DNA from: Glandiceps talaboti
Lineage: Eukaryota; Hemichordata; Enteropneusta; Spengelidae
Assembly: GCF_964340395.1 (NCBI RefSeq)
Contig: NC_135549.1
Location: forward strand, 27,088,095 to 27,152,094
DNA length: 64,000 bases
Direction: 5' to 3'
The translations under genes and the position numbers were made by a program. Below, piece by piece: positions 31,581 through 42,124 of this stretch (position 1 is the stretch's first letter; each line of letters starts with the position of its first letter). The notes beneath the pieces were generated by a model. That model did not search any database, was not told the DNA's origin, and worked only from the letters and a program-made list of their open reading frames with translations.

Positions 31581-32233
31581 GTTTTTTAGTCCCTCGTCTC
31601 CTGAACCATACATACACACAGTCAGTCAGTCGAACGCCACAAAACGATTCCGATTATCAAACCTAGGCATTTAATATTACGAAATGATATTAACATAAGA
31701 TACCACGTCACTGTGTAGAACGAAAGCTCATAATTATAAAAAAAAAATAATTCTTGGACAAAATCTAGTTTTCACGATATCCATTGAAAAGCATAGAATT
31801 ATCGAAGCAAAAAGCAAGTATATGTAATCAAAATTATATCACAAGTGTAACAACGTATCGGTAGTGATATACAATAAAGCCTAAAATACTCATAACCATG
31901 ACAACATACTGCAGTAAAATGTAGGATAATTTGACAAAAAAAATTGCTGTTACATACAGTAAGTCTGTAAGGAAGAGGGCGCCCTCATGAAACGGCCAAC
32001 CCCTTTAGGAGCAGGGACAGTGAGGGCTGAGTGATATTCAGCCTAACTGTTCACGTGTGACAAATGAAAATAATTTATTGTCAATAACTGTGTTAAATTC
32101 GAAAATGTTCAAAATCAAGTAGCTCTTGGAAAACTAAAAGCAATGTTGGTGATTTGTAAAGGATCGAAATGACATTTAAAAAATGCAACTAAGTAAATTT
32201 AATTGTTAGGCGGCGCTCACCAAACCTGACGCG

Positions 32234-32683
32234 GATGCTCGGCTTCATATATGATACTCCGGTATGGGGATAATGTGTTGTGATGTTGAGGGCGTCATCT
32301 GTGGTAAGCTTTTAGGTGCTGAAAGCATGGTATAGCTGGGGTGTAATGTGTAAAATGGTGGTGCTGTTGCTGGCGTGGTGTTCTTGTGATCGTTTCTCCG
32401 AAACCGGGGTTACCGCTTGACAAGACGTGAGAGACCGTTGATGACTTGATATTGGGTATGGACGGTACAGACTGTACGTGTCATTGTAATTGTATGTTGT
32501 GTATGATGAGTCTGTGAAGTAGTCGAACGACGCGATGTCGGGCCGGCTCAGGCCGAGAGACTTGAAGAAGGACGACGGAATCGTGGCGACAGGGCGGCCG
32601 TTGATGGCGCTTTAATTTGAGCGGCATGTCAACACCTATCGATATGCCGAATTAGTAATTCTGTCTTATGTTTGGTGACTCGG
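32234..32683 (-). pseudogene. Diverged exon-3 remnant of a type-B homeobox gene (B0)
   Basis: The minus-strand translation gives SAINGRPVATIPSSFF, then DSSYTTYNYNDTYSLYRPYP and ISSHQRSLTSC. This clearly matches the C-terminal part of B2 (SAINEGSVSMIPSSHF, DSSYTTCSGTYSLYYPHP, ISSHQSSFTSC). The frame stops early and there are stops upstream. Identity to B1/B2 is much lower here than in the B0 exons to the right, and the sequence is more GC-rich. The similarity to the other units jumps at about 32684, which corresponds to 44590 in unit 2 and 57240 in unit 3. Confidence 0.7.
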
Positions 32684-32874
32684 AACCTGGTTCATTTGGC
32701 CTGGTAATTTAAAGCGGAGTGTCTAGTGACCGGCGCCTGACACCAGCATGCCGTACTGGTGACAGGCGCCTGTCAGCAGACTCGGCCATTTGAAGACTGC
32801 ATAACCGGAGTATTGGGTTTAAGATGACTAGAATCCATATAAGACAACAAGGAAGATGATACAAAAACACTGAC

Positions 32875-33905
32875 CAGAATTTTTGCTGCAGGTAAATTAA
32901 TGACGCGAGCTATAACATCTCTGTCTTCTCTGTCAGGGTACCAATTGGTGACGAATATCGTCTCCAGTACATCTAGTTGATCCTTGGTGTAAACAGTCCG
33001 GCTTCGATAACGTTCCTTCTTTGGTGGTTGAGAACTTGATTTGACGTCTACGTTGTCTTCGGGGATGGGTATAGACTGTTCTGTGCTGCTGACGACAGGC
33101 GTAGAATGTCCTAATGTATTCACAGTTAAAAGACGTACATGTATAATATAAAAATATGTGTACATGATAGGTGAGATGATGGAAGTATGAGGGCGATATA
33201 CCTCCATGGTGAGATAATGGATGTTTATTAGGACTATTAGATCGTTAAAAGTACAGTATGGTGAGGTGCCACCCTAATATATGTGGTAAAAACATGTACA
33301 TAAGTAAAGTGTGAGTAAAATAATATAAATTACAGTTTTAATTAATTTCCTTCAAAATATCGGTGTAAATTCTGAAAATACTTTCGAAATACAAATGCTT
33401 GAACCTACCCTACCAATGAACCTACGATATCTTATGCCTCGGCTACTCTACTACTAATACATTCATGACCCTACCAATGAACCACACGCTACCACTGAGT
33501 GAAATGCACAATTGGTTTTAGCTCATCAATTTGGGTTCCCTGAAATTCCTTGTCAGTTGGAACTACTGGGAAAGTTTAGTGTGTACTCGGAACATACTAG
33601 TATATGTACTAAATATAGGTAGGAGTCCGTGATCGAGCAAAACCGGAATAAACAGATAGAGAGAAAAACATTATTTATAAACAATGACAACATTTATCAA
33701 GCAAGACAAACTGATAGTGACATTTTCCTTTTTTGCAATAAAAACTAATTACACTAAATAATCGAAATCATAACTTACCATTTTTTGTTGGCAATGTCTC
33801 CGTGATGATGTACTTGGTGAAGTCCTTCGAACCACTCCGACGAGATAGGGGAACTTCTTCGACGTACGAAGGAAAGAACTGCTCTACTGGCGTCGTCACA
33901 GCCAT
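32875..33905 (-). pseudogene. Type-B paired-like homeobox gene B0, exons 1-2, missing helix 3
   Basis: Exon 1 33905-33779 (ATG, 127 nt, donor gtaagt) and exon 2 33110-32875 (after attag, donor gtcagt) are open and in phase, giving 121 codons plus split codons. Exon 2 encodes homeodomain residues 1-46 (RYRSRTVYTKDQLDVLETIF, then VTNWYPDREDRDVIARVI, ending AAKIL). The exon carrying residues 47-60 (WFQN) is absent. In B1 it lies 1.9 kb further on, but here about 2.2 kb equivalent to 42385-44588 is missing, and only the diverged remnant at 32234-32683 follows. Without WFQN no normal homeodomain can be made. The short protein could still be expressed, but a pseudogene is more likely. Intron 1 (668 bp) is about 390 bp longer than in B1 or B2. 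Confidence 0.8.
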
Positions 33906-34041
33906 TGCAAGAGATTTGATGTCGGACTAAAGACAGTGGTAAACTGCACTCGTGTGGATACTTTGAGTTTTTGTATGTATGACGTGAACTTTTCGGACTA
34001 TAAATTTGCACTAATGAAGTTAATTTTTCAACTAGGTGTTT

Positions 34042-34245
34042 GTATTGTTTTCGTTTTTTTACTAATTCCGACGTTCTATGTCGGTGTTCGGTTCCTGGAT
34101 GTGATTGGTTCGGTTCTACGTGTGCCAAACTTAAAACAACAGGAACACAGTTAATGGAGACATGGAAGTACCGGTTATACTTCCATGGAGGAGACGACTT
34201 CACACTACCATTTGTTCACCTGACTGAACTAATTAGCATAATTAG
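34042..34245 (-). promoter_or_regulatory. Promoter block of B0, mirror image of the A1 promoter
   Basis: The reverse complement of this block aligns with 36813-37030 upstream of A1. Shared pieces are paired TAATTA sites (34230-34235 and 34239-34244), GTAGTGTGAAGTCGTCT, GGCACACGTAGAACCGAACC, an ATTGG/CCAAT box (34104-34108) and GGAACCGAACACCGACA. It carries its own hairpin with stems CATGGAAGTA at 34161-34170 and 34178-34187. It lies 140-340 bp upstream of the B0 start codon. Function is inferred from conservation. Confidence 0.6.
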
Positions 34246-36812
34246 CTATAGTTTTTCTTTGAAGGAAGTACATTAGTTGTGAAAACTGTTACCACAGCGC
34301 TGAACATAGGCGTATATACGTTAAGTTATACCGCTTTGTTTCTTCACACTTGGAATAATACGTTGTACTGTTTGTAAGTTTACCGATAAAGTTGTAACTA
34401 ATTCTGAAAAATAAGATTTCCATCCAAAGCTGTAACGGATTCCCGAATAGTTGAAAATTAGAAATTGGAAATGTAGAGATTTGTGGACAATCAACAACCA
34501 GAACGATATAATTACTATCACTTCAAGTTGTTATATCCAGTAGCATACCTGTTAGTAGACTTCGACAACTATGGCTACTTACACTATTCCGCTAGCTATC
34601 TTAACTGAAAGTTTTAGTTTTTGAATTTATGATCCGGGAATGTCGGTTAGCAAAATGTCAGTTGGGATGGCGGACTATATAGTGTAGGGATATTCCTTCT
34701 CAAGTCTACAGGTAGGCTAGTTTCTTTAATGTTGTTCATTATTTTCGAACTCACAGGTTATGAAACGTGTAAACAGTAAAGGTAGTGTCATAGCCCCTAC
34801 GGTAAAATACACTTTTGAGTATGGCGTAATTGACATTTTTAGATTAATTACAACGAAAGTGATCAGTGCCATTCACGACCACGCCGCGAATTGCTCCAGA
34901 AATTTATCATCAATTGCATCGGTGTACGCGTACAGAAAACACTTTCGGCATCACTGCCAAATCAAACGATAATCAGTAATCGATGTATCATGTAACACCT
35001 TTTTCAGTATTAGCACCAAAAATGATAAAACATTGTACCTGTAACCAAAGTCATTTACCCGGTTCTCATAATGGGATACTGTTGATTGTAATTAATGTAT
35101 CTGGTGAGAATCAAAGATTTACCGTCCTTTTATATGTGAAGTATTTTTTAGTGTGAATCACGGTTCGGAATAGGTGTGAAAGGGGGATCTTGAATAAAAC
35201 GCCCAAGACATTGACACAATTGACAGGATGTAACGTACCTGTTTACCAACACGCGGTGTGCTGTGATCATGATGAATTATTTGACAGGTTAGAGTTTCGA
35301 TCCCCCGTTCTCGCCGCAGTGGAGCCACGATTATGCTTTTTGTCGGAGTCCCGTACCGACTTTTTTTGTAGCTCTTCAAGGGAGCATGTTATAAATACAT
35401 CTAGATTGCAATGTTTCTTTTTCTGAGTGGGCCTTTACGGAAATACTAGACTACTAAAGCTATGTGTCTATGTGTTGATGATCAGAATCTCGATACATGT
35501 GTAGAAATCCTATTTCTTTCGATGACACCTTCCAGATTTATGAAATAAAGTAGAGACATATATAGCATTACGTATCTTTGATTCTATCATGGACCTTGGT
35601 CATAACGCCACTGGTTCTCAACGATTGGTTCTCCACCATTCAAGTAATTATGTAACGCGGGTGATACTTCGATGATTAAACGAAATAGAAAAAAATGATG
35701 AGCCATTAGTCGACAAAATTATCAAAAGTTTTAGGTAGATCCGTAGAATCCTTCCTTGTCTGTGTGTTAGTTTGAGATCTACGATTGAACATAGTCTCTA
35801 TACGACTGGTAGGATTGTACATTATGTCGAATATTAAACCAGTTGTGTTTTTAAAACAAAAAGAAGTTTCTCTTTATCATATCTGATAATTCTGTATCAC
35901 AATAATGCAATACATACACACAATTGGATGACAAGCACTCATTTTGATAAGACTTACACATACTGTGGTCATGAACGGGGTAACGGTTAATTTATGGCTG
36001 GGTGTTAGCAATACAAAGTGTAAAATAAACATCACCACCCCCACCCCGTCTTTTTCTTTACACGATAATTACATTCACCGAATATAATTTTTCACGAAAT
36101 TACTTTGATATGAATTATGAAAGAAGTCTACGCAAACACGAGACAATTCTAACGAAATACCAACCTTAATTAAACCGGATGATTGGGGGGGGGGGGTTCA
36201 CTCTTGCACTGGGACTATTCAATGATATTTGGCATATACGTAGTTGAAAATATATACGTGTGTTCAGTGTAACAAATGTATCCTTATACATTTTACTGGT
36301 ACATGAAACTGTATGACTTTTCCATCGTCAGTTTTTAGCAAACCTAAAGACAGCCACTTTCTAAATGAGATTTCCACACACTAACTTGTTGATCACATTC
36401 CCACTGACAAGTAAGAAACATTCCTAAGAAACAGGTGTGAGTGTCTGATTAGGTCCGGTTGTCTCAATGTGATTGGTCAGAATAACTACAACGTCACTGT
36501 GTCGTCACTGTCTACTTCCTGAACTTACAAAGCATCACCACTAGACGGGTCTAGATCTACTGAAATTGTATGTTAGTTTTCTGATCGGCTATGTACAAAT
36601 TGTACCTGTCATTTGGCAATGTTGTAAATATTCAAAACAGGTGCAGTTTTAAACAAGAATAAAACTTTTTTTCACAAAGTGGTTCTAAGGTTTGCGGTCA
36701 ACTTCCAAAAAGTAAAACGGATTTTTTGAAGTGGAGACAAACAAAGGGTATCACTTAGCGCTGTGGTGACAGTTGTCACAACTAGTGTACTGTCTTCACA
36801 TTAGTCATTAAA
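34246..36812. other. Divergent intergenic spacer B0-A1
   Basis: Unique AT-rich sequence shared by all three units (equivalents 45800-48300 and 58440-61070). It has no convincing ORF. Units 2 and 3 carry a roughly 55-bp tandem duplication (46989-47098, 59749-59858) that is single-copy here near 35552-35610. A homopolymer G run at 36184 varies in length between units. Confidence 0.6.
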
Positions 36813-37030
36813 ACTAATTATGTTAATTGGTTTAGTCAGGTCTTGAAGAGGTGAAACCATAGATCCTTTCTTGTAGGATCTATGGTGAAACAAAGGATAG
36901 TGTGAAGTCGTCTTCGCCAACTGTTCCTTTTGTTTTAACGTTGGCACACGTAGAACCGAACCAATCACATTCAGGAACCGAACACCGACAAACAACGTCG
37001 GAATTAGTAAACACGAAAAGAATATAAATA
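36813..37030 (+). promoter_or_regulatory. Promoter block of A1 with CCAAT and TATA boxes
   Basis: Contains TAATTA (36815-36820) and TTAATTG (36823-36829), a hairpin with stems CCATAGATCC/GGATCTATGG near 36858-36887, a CCAAT box (36961-36965) and TATAAA (37023-37028). The TATA box is 169 nt before the ATG at 37192 and 62 bp after CCAAT. The same order is kept in front of A2 and A3, and inverted in front of the B genes. Confidence 0.65.
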
Positions 37031-37191
37031 CTCGGTTGCAAAGACAACTCCATCAGTGCAAATTCTGAGTTCGTCTAGTCCACGTCAGTGTTATACAGTC
37101 GCTCTAAATCAACAAGTTTACCTTCCAAGTATACAGATACAAGTGTAGTTTAGCAAAGTTTCCAGTCAGTCCGATACAACACATATCTGCA

Positions 37192-40100
37192 ATGGCTGTG
37201 ATGACACCAGTAGAACAGTTCCTTCCTCAGTACGTCGGTAAAGTTCCGCTATGTAATCAGAGTGAACCGAAAAGCCTCACCAAGCACACCATCGCCGAAA
37301 TATTGTCGTCTCAGACTGGTAAGTAGTGGACTGATATTTTCAGTGGTAATTTACTTCTTTTCAATATGTAGTACGGATCTAGTGATATCTCGTTCAGTTG
37401 AAGTAAACTCAGGTCCCTAACTTTTAGTGGGCTAAGAAGCAAATTAGTATTTGATTGCTCACTACAGAGACGTGGCACTACCCCCGTGGTTTTATAAGCC
37501 ACGCACAACTAACACCGTAAGAAATGGTTGTCTGCCTCACGTTATAAAACATGGAGGTAGAAGGACAAACGAAAAACTTACACGAAGTGTACCTAAATCA
37601 GTTTATCATTGAATTATGTGAATTGTGATTACATTCTGTCTTCGGCAGCATACGAATGAATTATTAGTTACTGAAGCCTTGGCAGTATCATTACTCCAAG
37701 CTGTAGCCATGGAAGTACCAAGTTGTAGCTATGTTAGTAGAGTATATACCTCCCTACTTTAGTGCCGAAATGAACAGTTACAAAATTCAGCATGAAAGTA
37801 AAACCCATATTTCGAGATCCCTGGAAAATGTTGACATGAGTTTTGCTTGTTATAACGATACCCACGTCTAGGTAGGGTGTGCATTACTTCGTCGTGGCCA
37901 TAGCCCCCCCCCCCCCCCACCAACTATGTCGTAGCCGATGAGAAGAAGTAGTTGAAGCGGTCAGGTTCAATATCCCATAGTGTTTCATTCAGTGGGTTGT
38001 TCACACGTAACACGCATCAATACTAACGTAATGTCTTTTTTTCATCTCAGATTCTCCGTGCAACGTGACCAGTACCACCGAATTGTCTAAACGTATATGT
38101 GTTCCTGATGCAACAGAAAAAGTCGACCAACTTGCAACTGGACCCCCAAAGAAGAGACGTCGCCGAAGCCGAACTATTTACACCGAGGATCAACTAGATG
38201 CACTAGAGACGATCTTCGTCACCAATCAATACCCAGACATCGCAGATAGAGAAACTATAGCCGATGCCACTGATTTACCTGAAGGAAGAGTTCAGGTGAG
38301 TTTTTTTTAAAAAATCAAAATGAATGTAGATTTTAAGAATTAATCCCGTGTTTCTAAACATGTGAGCTCAGTTTGTGTACAAACAAATATCTCCTGGTAG
38401 GAAGGGGTTGACAAATCATTGCGGTTCCAAAATGTGCTTCGAATTAGAAGATACAAAAAAGTTTGTCCATGCAAACTATGGAAGTATTACCGATGATACT
38501 TCCATGTGGTGCAGACTAAATCCAAACTCCTTCGAGATTAGGAAAGTCTTCCTTTCGATCGGTCCATTCACCTGCTGCACATCGTGATATAACCAGGGAG
38601 ATAAGATTATTTATTTAAAACGCTTCAGGGCGATCGTTTCTTTGAAATCTGTTCCCGGGCCTAAAGTTTCAATTAATATACAAGTATACTATTTGTATAC
38701 GCCGTATGTATCATTCCTGTCGTCGACACTTCCGTTTTGTCATACTATTGAGAAACTTGTTAGTAAATCTACGTCACGGACGTTAACACAAGTGGGGAGG
38801 GGGTCTGGCGTTAATGCGATTGCTGAACTTCATTTTCGCACTTCTAAGCAAGTTTCGACGGAAATCTTTACTCATTTAATGTTAATAGCTTTTGTACTTA
38901 CTATTGATAATTTACTATTGTTGATAATGATTTACTTCTAATAGTAATATGTGATATGGTGCTGGGTTTCTGGTAGTATTTTAATGTATTTACAATCATG
39001 CTTTTAAATTACACCGATCGTATGCGTAGAAGTGAGACCGCTACAGTTTTCATCATATATACACAAATGTCTACACGTACAGAACAGCAACTAGACTAAC
39101 GCACAACTTCCTTTATTAATATTTTTGATAGTTAAAGTCATTTGTGGATGCGTTTCCTCTCCATTTAATAATATTCGGTATATGGTCTTGATTTACAGGT
39201 ATGGTTTCAGAACAAACGGGCAAGAGTAAGAAGGGAAGAGCAGCAGTGTGGCCTGGAAGACACCCCAACTGTCGTACAGAAAAAGCGCCGTAGATATGGT
39301 GCAGTAAAGCGTTGCAATCGTAAGGTGTCAACATGCAGTCAATCTTCATCAGTAAGTGAGACTCGTTCTGAGCCAGCTGATGTATCTGACGGCGAATCGT
39401 TCCCCGACGTCACCAAAAAGCGCCGTAGATATGGTGTAGTAAAACGTTGCAGTCGTAAGGTGTCAACATGCAGTCAATCTTCGTTATTAAGTAAGACTTC
39501 TTCTGAACCTGTGGATACTTCAGACGACGATTCGTTCACCGACGTCATAGTAAGTTCCTCACAGTCTCCGAGTCCGTTACTCATGGAAACATCCACCGAA
39601 CAACAATCTATTGACTCTGGTAGCTATCACGAGCGGCCTTCAACTCCTGATTTTCCTGAACAGATGAGTCTATCGCCGGAGATGTCGACAGTTTGTCAAG
39701 TACCAACGACATCTATTTCGTATCCTTCAAGTCTTCACCAAAGTTACTACACCAGCAGACTAACAGGTGACAATACACAAGTTACCTACAGTACCGTTAA
39801 GGAACGTCCCATCTCTGTAGCCCCGCCATACTTCTCATACAATTCGAGCAGTATGTCCACAGCATCACTCAACTACATCGGCGACACTTCGTTCAGAGCG
39901 GCATATCCAAACCTTTACCAGTCTTACCCGGTTCCAAGTCACTTCAGTTCTTTCACTCCCTACCAAAGCACAGCTGCAGCAATGTCGTCGTTTTCACAGA
40001 CACAGCCATCAACGTCAGTGGTTTTACAGAAACAACCACACGATATTCCCTTTAACAACAACCACGCATCATCATTTTATCCAGTATCGGCTCAGATACC

Positions 40101-40209
40101 GGATGGCTTAGACACGGTGCCACAGTTTACGCCACCAACTTTACATCGAAAATTTACGTCTGACGAGTACATTGCAGCATCGGGTTTGATGAGCGCCATC
40201 TTCCGGTAA
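37192..40209 (+). CDS. Type-A paired-like homeobox transcription factor A1 (3 exons, intact)
   Basis: Exons 37192-37318, 38051-38295 and 39199-40209 have GT-AG borders (gtaagt / ctcag; gtgagt / ttacag) and give 460 residues. Residues 28-39 (KSLTKHTIAEIL) resemble an eh1/octapeptide repressor motif with His in place of Phe. The homeodomain is residues 79-138, with R5, Y8, L16, F20, YPD at 25-27, R31, E42, R44, W48, F49, Q50, N51 and R53. All are typical of the paired-like class with Q50, and the intron at 46/47 is the classic one. Basic KKRRRR at the start of the domain should also act as a nuclear signal. The last exon holds a tandem duplicated module (KKRRRYG-V-KRC-RKVSTCSQSS) and a long Ser/Thr/Pro/Tyr-rich tail ending SGLMSAIFR. 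No OAR motif or paired domain is seen. Family not assigned. A nuclear DNA-binding regulator is inferred. Confidence 0.9.
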
Positions 40210-40539
40210 ACTTTGATAGGATTTCACTTGTAATGCCGAACTTGACACTTTATTTTATTTCATTTTACAGTAATTCTGTAAACGTCTTCAGTCCAATTCT
40301 ACTTCTATTGCCGCTGGTTAGCATATTGTATATATATATTGTTCTGTCAAAAGTTTGAACATTTAATATGCATTTTGTGCAATTGAATACTGCTACCCTG
40401 TAACTTGGCGGTGTAGTAAAATTGTGTACTTTATAACAGCGATAATTATGACTGTACTTTTGATTTATGACGTCCTTTGTGTTAATTAAGTTAATTTGAT
40501 AATCATAATTATGGCACTTTGTAAATATTGTTTGACAAT

Positions 40540-40545
40540 ATTAAA
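40540..40545 (+). terminator. Candidate poly(A) signal of A1
   Basis: ATTAAA 331 nt past the A1 stop, conserved at 52875-52880 after A2. Confidence 0.4.
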
Positions 40546-40589
40546 CACTTGTTAGTTTATATATCAGTTTTTCGTGTTTCCTCAATAAT

Positions 40590-40684
40590 GTATGTATGTA
40601 TGTATGTATGTATGTATGTATGTATGTATGCGTATGCATGCATGCATTTATTTATTTAATTTTACGTATATATGTATGTATGTA
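40590..40684. repeat. ATGT microsatellite in A1-B1 spacer
   Basis: (ATGT)n just after the A1 3' UTR. The same locus after A2 (52923-53067) is longer, so it is a length-variable site between array units. Confidence 0.93.
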
Positions 40685-40689
40685 TGTAT

Positions 40690-41986
40690 ATTGATAATCA
40701 TTGTCGGTACTGGCCATGCCACAGATAAGGAAGATTTTTCGTCTGTGTCTACGATAATTCAATTTTGGGGTTATCTACATTTGTCCAAGCATGAAGGTCT
40801 CCCTTTATAACCTGCATGGTCCAATAATGGTCACGGTATCGCCATAGTCAAGCCAGTTACGTGAATTCTTAGGTTCAGAAAATTAGCGCTAGCAACCGAG
40901 GTTAGTTTAAAGAAGAATTGCGGACACTGTGCACAATCATAATGGTATTCACGTCTGACTGGTAAATAATAAACAATTGTATAGTTGAATGACATCTAGG
41001 TAGACTAACAAAGCAATTAGTCTCAGACCACTAAAAGAAGTCTGAGATTTAGTGGAGCAATGGTCTCTAAACGTGTCAACATGTTAACTAGGTGCTAATA
41101 ATGAGGGCGGTATACACAGCTAGTTGTTACTGCTAAGACAATAGGTGTTTTGTTTACCATTCTTCCCTGACTAAACAACCATTAACACCTTGGGGTATAT
41201 ATTCAGAGGAAACTGTCATGGGTAATCAAGTCATTTCGTGATAAGATATGTCAAGTATAATCGATTTGACAAGTTTGAGTCATAGCTTAGTAATTATGTA
41301 TTTTATTATCATTTATCATTATTGTTTCTGTTTGGATGGCCAGAATGCATCGTGCACTACAATTTATTGGTGCCTGTGTCTGTTTCTAGCAGAGAGTGAT
41401 GCATATACAATATAATACAGACTTTCCATCATTGCATGTGTATGTCTCTTGCAGAGTGGATTTTAATCTATACATTGTAATACAATTGTTGCAAGTATCT
41501 ACATGGTATAGTGTGCACATAGTGTATAATCACGATATGATGCATGCTTTTTGTTTAGTCTGTCAAAATGATGACAGGGTCTTTTATGTAGTCCTTGTTA
41601 AGTAGATCACCTTGTAAGAGACAACCACATGCAAAAACTGTATGTATTCTGACTTTTGTTCGTGCACAGTTTTCTTTCTTCTGTTGTATATTAGTATAGT
41701 ACATGTAACTTTGACGTTACCAGTTCCCGCCAGAAAGCTACAATATGATGATGCGGTCGGACTTGAAGCAAATACGTTCTCACTGTAATTCTAACCACCA
41801 TTTCAATCCTTCATCTCAAAACCCACGCACACATTAAAGAATTACACACACAAAATGTAAAGTCAGTTCCTGTTATAAAACATTTCTGTTAAATCGAAAA
41901 AAAAAGCTTGAAAATCGAGAAATTTGTATAAAAAAAGGCGAGTTCGGAAAGACACCAATTTCACTTCGAGATAGCGCTGACCAAAG
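40690..41986. other. Convergent spacer between A1 and B1 tails
   Basis: Unique sequence nearly identical to 53070-54540. It contains a small foldback near 41022-41060 (CTCAGACCACTAAAAG ... AGTCTGAGATTTAGTGG). No gene seen. Confidence 0.6.
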
Positions 41987-42124
41987 CTAATGCTCGGCTG
42001 GGAGATAACCAGCTGAGGTAAATCGTTGAAACGCTGATGGCGTCATCTGTTGCAGATTGCTTGGTACATACGGAAGCTGACTTGGAAATGCGTAAAATGA
42101 TGCGTTGTACTTGTTGAAATACTG
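41987..42124 (-). pseudogene. Stranded C-terminal codons of B1
   Basis: Continuation of the B1 reading frame beyond the premature TAG. It is open, and matches the last 46 codons of B2 (QQYFNKYNAPFYAFPSQLPY onward, ending GYLPAEH) with few changes. Confidence 0.8.

Larger units (their letters stand above)
18880..32233. other. Gene-poor intergenic region between the ankyrin gene and the homeobox array
   Basis: No host exon could be supported. It contains microsatellites, the minisatellite at 25.07-26.01 kb, a retrotransposon remnant at 27.95-28.66 kb, an inverted dispersed repeat near 21.9 kb and small duplications at 31.0-31.6 kb. The stretches 20.1-21.2, 22.0-23.4, 23.8-25.0, 26.65-27.05, 29.05-29.6 and 29.7-30.9 kb show nothing I can name. 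Confidence 0.6.

Noticed and set aside
37861-37920. Homopolymer C/G runs (also 36184, 44240, 47705, 50473, 60475, 63250)
   Set aside because: Length-variable homopolymers, likely slippage or sequencing noise; no function assigned.
38642-38941. 99-codon frame inside A1 intron 2
   Set aside because: The equivalent regions of A2 and A3 do not keep the frame; intronic.
39116-39349. Minus-strand frame overlapping A1 exon 3, repeated at 51364-51621
   Set aside because: Shadow of the coding exon and its intron; the repetition only reflects the unit duplication.
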